Part shown: piece after piece, positions 52,601-61,600 of the stretch
How positions within the stretch are numbered: position 1 is the stretch's first letter
Layout of the letters: every line of letters starts with the position of its first letter
Program-made: the position numbers and the translations under genes
NCBI RefSeq assembly: GCF_003432035.1
Contig: NZ_QOHO01000072.1
Location: 62,001 to 126,000, forward strand
Direction of reading: 5' to 3'
Source: Lacrimispora amygdalina
GTDB lineage: Bacteria > Bacillota > Clostridia > Lachnospirales > Lachnospiraceae
DNA length: 64,000 nucleotides
The notes under the pieces: generated by a model
The model's database searches: none
What the model saw: only the letters and a program-made list of their open reading frames with translations
Told to the model about the DNA's origin: nothing

Positions 52601-55600
52601 TTCATGACGCTTCCTGTCTTTACTGCACTGTGACCTGCCCCAACGCTGCTTGTCACCTTGGCAATCGGTTTATCTTTCGTAACCGGATTGGCTATGGTGT
52701 AATCGCGGGTGTGATCACTGACGATCCAGTCTGCCAGTACATTTCCCTCAGAGCAGGTCAGTTCCTGCCTGGTCTCTAAATAAGTTCTGGAAGGCAGCGA
52801 GCAGGTTCCCTGTTCATCAAGATAGATCCGTCTGGTTTCTTTTCCGGTTTTTTCTGTCTGGCCGTCTGAATACCTGGTATACTCGGTAATCTCATATAAA
52901 TGCCCGTCCGTGATCCCATCATTAGCAGTCAAAGAGAGGCTGCTTCCTGTTCCCATGAAGGATGGAAGCTCTGTCCCGGTGTCTAAATCCTTTAAGATGA
53001 GGTAAGTTTTTACCGGAACTCTTCCGGTTATGGTAAGGGCTTCTATGGTGCCGTTCTCACTTGCCAGTTTTAAAACACTGAAATCATTGGATACATTTAG
53101 GATTCCTGTTCCTGCCTGATTTACAGTAAAAATCACCGGCGCTGAAAAAACGTATCCAACCGGAGCTTTTAATTCCTCCAAGATATAAACCTGTCCTGCA
53201 GACAGCTTCTTTGTCAGGGTGAAACCGTTGGGTCCCGAAATGGTTGTTGCTATGGCTTCTCCATCCTTTTCATATTCGCCATTCACAGCGACTGCCCTGT
53301 AAACCGCAATCTCCGCTCCTTCCACCGCCATGCCGGTGTCAAAGTTTGTTTTCTTGAAGCAAATATTTGTTGGATCATTCTCAATTTCACAGGTATAAAG
53401 TATTTCTTTTCCGTTCCCTTTCCCGTCAAATTGGAATTTCTTGATTCCCTCAGAAATTTGGTAAAAATCCGGTGGGGAGATTTCTTCTACCGTATAGGTA
53501 TAGGCTTTTACAGTTCCATTGGTCTGGACGTCACCTACCGGAAGTCCGGCAAGTTCTGCCGATCCATCTGATCCGGTAGTCATGTACCAGTTTTTTCCGG
53601 TCTCTTTATTTGTTACCTCAAATCTTGCATGTTCCAATCCTTTCCCGGTATCGGAGGCTTTCTTTTTTATCTCCAGTTTTCCAATGGCAGGGGTATTGAT
53701 CACTTTATAAAATGGTATCTTTTCCTGACCTATGATGATCTTTACCGGATCTGCTTTCTGCATATAGGCCGGTGCCTCTGTTTCCACGATGTAATAGGTT
53801 CCAAAAGCGGTTTTATCAATTCTATGAGGTTTTAGATCTCCTACAGAAAGTGCTGTTGGGACAGCGTACCCCGCTTTATCGGGCATATCCCCATTAAACT
53901 GATCCTCTTCCGTATAGGTTCCGTCCATTCCAGTAGTCCATGCCTCAACCAGATGTGCTTCATCTTCAATCAGATTCCCGTCTGCATCCGAGCGGTATAG
54001 GGCAAGCGCTGCGCCGGTGACTGCATATTCTGCCGTTCCATCTGTTACTACCTTTAAAACATTGATGTACTTTTCCTCATTTTCAAGGCTAAATCTCTGT
54101 ATATCTCCGGTTTCTGTCAGGACGATTGCTTTCGGATCGGCTGCTTCATACCCATCTGGGACCATTTCTTCCACCAAAACGTAATTTCCGGTCTTTCCAT
54201 CTCCCGTTTCTGCATTGAAGGGCAGATAATCAAAACGGTGCATTCCCTCTAAGGTGTCATAGCTTTTAATCCCCCCATTTTCTTTATAGTTAAACTGATA
54301 TTCAAAGATCAGAGGCAGCTGACCGTCTGTATCAAGGGAACCATTTTTCACGTTCCGGTAAATGGTGATCCGAATGGTTTTTCCTGTATCAGTGGTCCAT
54401 GTTTCCACGATTCCCTCCCCTTTTCCGGCCTGAATGATTCCGGTAAGGGTTGCGGTTCGCTCACCGCCCTTTGTGTACCAGGTAAGGGAGGTTAATTCCT
54501 GTCTTTTTTCTTTGTAGGCAGCTTCAAAATCCGTAATAAAGCTGGACTGGTTATCTGATAGTCCCAGAATCGCTTTTAATCGTTCCATGACGTTGGAGCT
54601 GATTTCTGTTTCCTCCGTGTACTCCGTTAAGTCATCGGTGGTCCACTGATCTACCCGTTTTGTCTGGTCATACACCGGCTTTCCATTTTCCATTAATATA
54701 GTCCCATTGCTGTCAGTTTTCGCTTCATAAAGAGCAAGCCCGGCTGCGTGATCATTGGGCAGAGAAACCTTATTTCCTTTACTGTCCGTGTAGTACTTAT
54801 AAATTTCCAGCTTTGTATGATCATTTTTTAGATTAACCGTCTGGACTTCTCCTGTTGCTTTGATGGTTAATTCCATGGAGGAACGAACATATCCGTCTGC
54901 GGCCTCCAGCTCTTCTAAGATATAATCACCGGCTGGGATTCCTTCAAAATATTTTGGGTTGCCATCCGTGATCCAATCAGCCGATACTGTAACCGGTTCA
55001 TTATCCGAAGAACGTTCCACGGTCCATTTTGCCGGTGTAGTTTCTGCTTTCACCAGATAATACCCTTTCGGGTAGGTGTCGCTGTCCGTGGTATAGATCC
55101 GTTTTGCTTTATAAAGGATCAGACGGGCACCGGATACCTGGCTGTAACTGTAGGCTCCCTTTGGCTCCGTAACGGTTAGTCCTTCCTGGTAATCGCTAAT
55201 TACGTTCAATGTCTGTTGGTCGGCTGCGTCGGTTTTGGAAATCTCTACCTTTATTTTTTCATCTTCCATTCCGGTTTTCTGAACATCCTTGGTTTCTGTC
55301 ACGGTAATTCCCTCCGGAAGACCTTTGGTATATCCGGAAGGAGCCGTTACCTCCTCCATGATGTAAGTTCCTGGAATTACTCTCTTTAGCATATCCGCCT
55401 GACCTACTGACATATCTCCCTTAAACGGATCGTTTGGATACTTCTCTCCGGTAATCCAGGTGTTTTCCATCACCCAGGACTCACCCTGCCGGTGATAGAG
55501 TTTCTTATCATCCGTGGTGTTTTCTTCCTCTCCGATTTCCTTCATACCAATCTGATTGTTAATGCTGTAGGAAGCACTGTTATAAGCGGAAAGAAGATCA

Positions 55601-58600
55601 TCATATTTGTAGCAGACATAGTCTCCATCAATGTCATAGACCGGATCTCCCTTTTTATAGGTCTGCCCGGATTTCTGGTAATACTCAGGAAGTCCATGGC
55701 CATTCAGAACTGGATTCATGCTTTTCGCCAGACTGCTTCCGTTATAGGTTCCTGTGATATATTCCTGATCTGTATCAGCATGGATAGATGCAATCCGGAA
55801 CGTCTTTATCTTTTCTCTGGCAATAACCGCTCCTCCCTGTGTCCGGGAGATCTTCACCGGCCATACCAGAATCTTGTTCCCTTCCTTTGTGTATGCCATG
55901 CCGGTAGTCGGATTAACATACGCATCCCTGTTTCCATCACTGTCAAGATGGTACATGACCGTATCGGAACTTAAGGTAAAGATTTTATCAATAGAACTAT
56001 ATTTTACCGCCAGTAAATCCCCTCCGGTTAATTCAAAGGTTGGCTGTCCGGCTTTGAGGATAAAAATGGATTCCTGGTTTTTCACTAATACCTTATTACC
56101 ATTCTGGTCATAGCCATAGAGTTTTCCGTCAGTTCCAGTTTCAGTTGCTGTCAAGTTTCCAAGAGAGTAATAAAGGATATCGGTATCATCCCGGTCTATG
56201 GTTTCATAAGTCCAGGTACCGTTTCCGGTATCCCCTGCAAGACTTCCAGCCGGATCTTCCTTTCTTAAAAACTCCACAGTTGTCCCGGCATAGCCTTTTA
56301 ATACCTTTATGGACTGAACATTGTTATTTCGGTCTCTGGCCACTTCCACGCCGTTATATCCGTAATCTCCGCTATTTCCGCTCTCTGATATGGTTATGGC
56401 ATCGTAAAGAGCCATCTTTGCCCCAGATACATAGCGGTTCTGATCATCATCAGTATCCAGCGTTCTCTCTATCAGACCGTAACCGGCAAAAACACCATCT
56501 ATATAAACCAGATTTACATCCTCCCCCGCGTCTTTTCTGGACTGAAGGTATTCAATGGTACCTTTGTACCACGCATATCCTAGGTAAGTTCCGTTTTTAT
56601 AGGCAAATTCTAAGCTCTCCATACCGAACTTCTGCTTTAATGCCAGTTCCGTCCCCTCAAGCCTGGTATCAGTTTTATAAGTCACGGTATGATTAGAATC
56701 CTTAATCTTAGATACTTCAAGACGTACCGGAGTATTTCCTATATAGATTCTGGCGGTATTTTCTATCTTAGTTCCAGCCTTGTTTTTGTCCTCATAGATG
56801 GCTGCGGCTACTCGGCTGTCCCGGTTTCCGTCAAGATAATAGGTTGTCTGATCCGAGTAGATTTCAATGGCTACCGGCTTGGATCTTACGTATCCGGCAG
56901 GAGGCTCGATCTCGCACAGGACATAAGTTCCGGCTCCAAGGGGCTGGGGTGTAACCAAATAGCCTGTATTCTGATCCTGATAGGAGGTACTTGTTAAATC
57001 TTCTTCCCTTGCCTGTACCCCGTCCCTGGTAGTCGTAAAAGCCTCAAACTGTCCGGTCCTTCTTCCGTGTTCATCTGAAAGGACTACCTGTTCTCCTTCT
57101 TCACAGACCGGGCTTCCGGCTGGAACCAGCCCGCTGTAGGACTCGCCTGACTGAATAATATTGCTGGCTCCCATTGCCTCTAAAAATTCCTTAGAGCCTC
57201 CGATCCGGGTATCTGTTTTATAAAATTTCACCTTTCCGTCCGTATTTTCACCCTCTTCTCTGGAAGCCGCATAGAGGGCAAAGACTGCTCCATCATGGAG
57301 GATATTTTCTCCTGTTTCGGAATCCAATTTTTCAATTCGTAACCGGCTTGTATAAAAGGTGTTTTTAAACTTCCGGTAACTATAGCCTTGATAACTGGAG
57401 CTGCCATCTCCATTGGGTGATGTGTCGGTTGTTTCATCGGCCGGCTCTGTTACACTCCACGGTACCAGCATAGAAGCATATTTTCCATCATAGGCCGTCT
57501 GCATCCCCTTCATGGTTGTTCCTGAATCATTGGTTTCCTTATTTTCCGAAACTGATCCATAATGATATATCATTTCGATTCCATCTGTCTCGTAAGTGGT
57601 ACCGTTTGCTGTACGCTTACCGGAATTTCCATTGTCGGTCAGATAATGACTGGTTTCATTTCCTCCGTCTTCTGCCGGATCAACCAACGTGTTATAGTAA
57701 TCCTTGACCGGATCAGTTTCGCCCTGGGTGATGGTAAAGTGTCCTTTTCCTGAAGGATCACCAGAAAACGATCCTGTAAGCTTATCAAGATCTAGACCAT
57801 AGGGATAAATTTCATAGTTCCCCAGGTAATTGTGTCCACGGATTACATACTTTCTTAAATCCTCTGCTTCTCCCGGCCATTCTTCATTAAAACGGATATG
57901 GTATTTGGCTGAAAGAGATGAAACACTGTCCGCTGCGCTGTAATTGTAATAGCTGCTTAATATCTCCGGTGTCTGGTCTGATCCGGACTTACCGCCCTCA
58001 TAAACCGTTGGAAGTTCAATTTCCTTGGGAGCATCAGTTTTATAATGCTTGTTAAAAAGATCTCCTAAGTCTTTGTTAAAGGGCTGCTGTTCTACAGCTA
58101 CATAAGTACCATAAGGAAGATACTCAGAGATCCCGTATGTATACCCCGAAGTAGAATCCTCTGTATCTGCACTGAGCGTTGTAAAATCCTTGTCACTTCC
58201 TCCGTCTGCTTCACTGTCCCAGGCAATGGAATAAATTTCATCAAAGTCATAAGTGAAAAATGGTTTTAGGTAGTTCTCCGCTTTTTTTATGGCACTGGCC
58301 AGAGCCTGATCATATATTTGATCCGGGTAGCTTACATTTTCTGAAGCACTTTCAGTTTCTCCTGCCTGATTTTCCTTTACCAGTTTCGCAACTTCATCAT
58401 CTAAGTACCAGGTGATGGCAAACTGGCGGACGTGATCGGAACGGAGGGCGTTATCCTTTGCGGTATCCAAGGTATTTATCCTATTTTCAATGTCCGGATT
58501 GTTATGTAAGGCTGGATATTCTTTTTCCCCTCCAGCCGTTCCAAAGAGAAGCTTTTTAATAAAGGCAAACGGCTTAAAGGAAGTGGTTTTCTTATCTGTC

Positions 58601-61600
58601 CGGTCCCATTGGTCCTCATTGGCCACTTTTATGGCATCAAAGAACTTATCATAGCGATAACCGTCTTTTCCACTTTCAAGAATTGCCGTATATCCCGTAT
58701 TGGGATCTGCATTAATAAGATTATTGGTATAACTGTAAAGTTCCGTATTGGCTATGGCTGCATCATTGGAATCCTTTAATAACGGACTTGTCTGATAATC
58801 AACTCTGGTATAAAGCTTCTGTACCTTCTCTGGAAACTTGTCCCGGTAGGCATTGATATCCACGGTGTTTCCATTCCAATCCTGCCACGTCACAGTTCCA
58901 TCCTCTGCCCGGTAAAGCCGTTCCAAGTTTGATTTTAAGTAAGCCTTAAAGCGGAAGTTTTTTAAGTATGCTGCATTTTCTCCCTTACCGCCTACACTTT
59001 CAGTAAAATGATCCTCATGGCCGGTTGCTGCATAGGTGTTATTGTTATAAGTCCCGTCTGCATTTACCTCAATATCCTTCGTTATCTTTACCTTTTGCAT
59101 GATGGGCCGTTCTACAACGGAAATGCTGTTGTTACGGCTTCCTCCATCTGCATACAGCTGATTCTTATCATAGCGGAGCGTAACCGCTTCGATATAGGTT
59201 CCGGCACTTAAAAGGTTTGGAGATACGGAAATATTTCCATAATAGAGGGCATATTCCTGGGGTGTGGTGTAGGTTCCGGAAATCAGATCATAACTATAAG
59301 TGATCTTGTAGTTGGCAGTCTCCGTCCCCTCACTCCCCTCAACATTGATGGTATAGCCCTTTCCGTCATACACGGCATCCACTGGCGTATCCACGTCCTT
59401 TAAATCATATCCAGGGCTTACCTGGACTTCCTTTTCTACCAATACGGTCTTAATACTTCCATCATTATTCCGGATTGGTTCTCCTTTTGCATAGACCCAG
59501 TAGGTACGAGCTGGATTTTCTTTTACTGTAAGAGTAGTTAAATCATCCGGATATACTGCCTTTGTCTGTGACAGCGCTCCGCTTTTTACTTTTGCGCAGG
59601 TGATAAATCCATTGGTATTTTCGGTATAATCCACCAGCTGATCCGTTTTATAGGGAACATAGAAATAACCAGAAACCGTTGTCCCATTTATTTCATACTG
59701 GATATCCATTTTGATATAAATTTGCTTTAATGCCTCATCGTATAAGCTGGAGGCAATGGTACTTCCCACACGGTAGGAATAATGGACTACCGCTTTCCCA
59801 TCTATGATCTCCTCGACTCTAAGACAATTAAATACGGAGAGGCCGGCATCTTCCATTCCTTTATAAAGGCTTTCTGCCTGTTCCTCAAAGGTATCTCCCT
59901 CCAAAGGAATGATCATCCAGGGCGCTCCTTCATCCGGCTCCTTAAAGGAAGCCTTTTGTAAAACGGAATTCACATCTTCTGTTAAATCTCCGGTAACTTC
60001 CTTATCTGAAAAGGTGGGAATGGTATATCTTAAAGCATTGGAAGGGCGGACCGCTGTATAGTCATATTCCGGATCTGACACCTTGGTGACAACGGCGGTT
60101 TCTCCGTTTGGTAAAGAAATAGTATCCCCAACGTTTGCTTCCACATAGGAACCGTTAATTACAACCTTGGCTCCCTCTTCTTCTGCTATGGCATTTTCAC
60201 TGGTATAAACATACTCTATATGGGTTCCACCCATATCTTCCACCACTTTGCTTTCTGTCCGGTAAAAGGAAGCTCCTTGTGGGATATTGTTTGCATATAT
60301 CTGATAACCATTTGTGGTGCCACTGCTGTTAACTGTAAAGGTGTTTGCTTTCTTTGCCCGGTTAATATCCAAGGTAGTGGCAGATACTGTTCCTTCTGCT
60401 GACGGGCTCCCTCCGCTTTGAAACGCTTCCCGGTTAGAAACAGAAGAATCTTTTCCATAAATGGAAAGCTCATACCCCTCTGACCGGGTCAACTCCTTGA
60501 TATAGTACTGGGTTCCATCCGCATTAACGATTAAGGGGCGTCCAATCCAGCAGTTTCCGTTTACGCTTTCATTGTTCTCAATTGGATAGGAATGGCTGCT
60601 CTCCCCAGTGTTGTCCCTTCCCTGATTGGAGGATAGCTTTTCATAACCGAAAGTAGTTTCATTCCGGCTATCAGTTAAGGAAATGCTACTGCCATGTGAA
60701 GTATGTCCGATAAAACGTTCTGCATCGGATTCTTTTCCTACCGCAGCTGCCATTCCGGTATAAAGGTTTTTCGGAGCCTGGTCTGCCCAGCTGTTGGCCG
60801 TCTTTTCAATTATTCCGCTCTGGTAGTGAAAGGTATAACCCGGTGCCTGGGTTATGGAAAGGAAGCTGGCATCCCCGTTTTGATCCGTTGTGGCTACTGA
60901 TACTAAATCGTCTTTTTGAAATACCATACCAGAATGTCCGTCTGGGTGGGGAATATCGGCTGCAGCAAACAGTCCGTAAACAGCTCCTTCTAAGGTTCCG
61001 TCCCCCTGTGCATCTCCATAGGCATAATAGGAAGCGTTTTCCCCTGACTTTAAATCCATGTCCTTTTTATTAAAATGAATATCTCCTTCCGTCCGATGAT
61101 CATAGACAATAAAAGTCCAGTCTGTAATGGAGGAAGACAGCGGGGAAAGGCGGTCTGTATCTGTTGATTCCGGCAGGGAATAAAGGGAACTTTCGCTTCC
61201 GGAATCCTCATCAGAGGAGGCCGTTAGGGAAAAAAGTGATACTACTTTTGACGCCGCAAGCTTCACACCTTTGACTACTTTTTCCAAAAGTCCGGTTAAA
61301 GTTACTTCCCCGTAAACAGCCTTTGCCTGGGAATCGGTTGCTATCTTTTTCTTTACGGGAGCCGTTTCCAAAGTGGGGGCTTTTGTTTCGGCCTCTGTTT
61401 GTACCTCGGTTTCTACCTCTTTGGTGGATTCTGCTGTCGTTTCAGACGCTTCCGCAGTTATTTCCGTAACCTCTTCCGATTCCTCCGGGCTTTCGGACTC
61501 TGTAGGATCTGTTGTTTCTTCCCTGGTTTCAGTCTGTGTTTCAGCCTCTGTTTCAGCTTCTTTTTCAGCTTCTGTCTCAATTTCTGTTTCTTCTATAACT

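Noticed and set aside
55492-55974. 160-codon plus-strand ORF inside the giant gene
   Set aside because: No start signals and no recognisable sequence; it is a shadow of the long coding frame.
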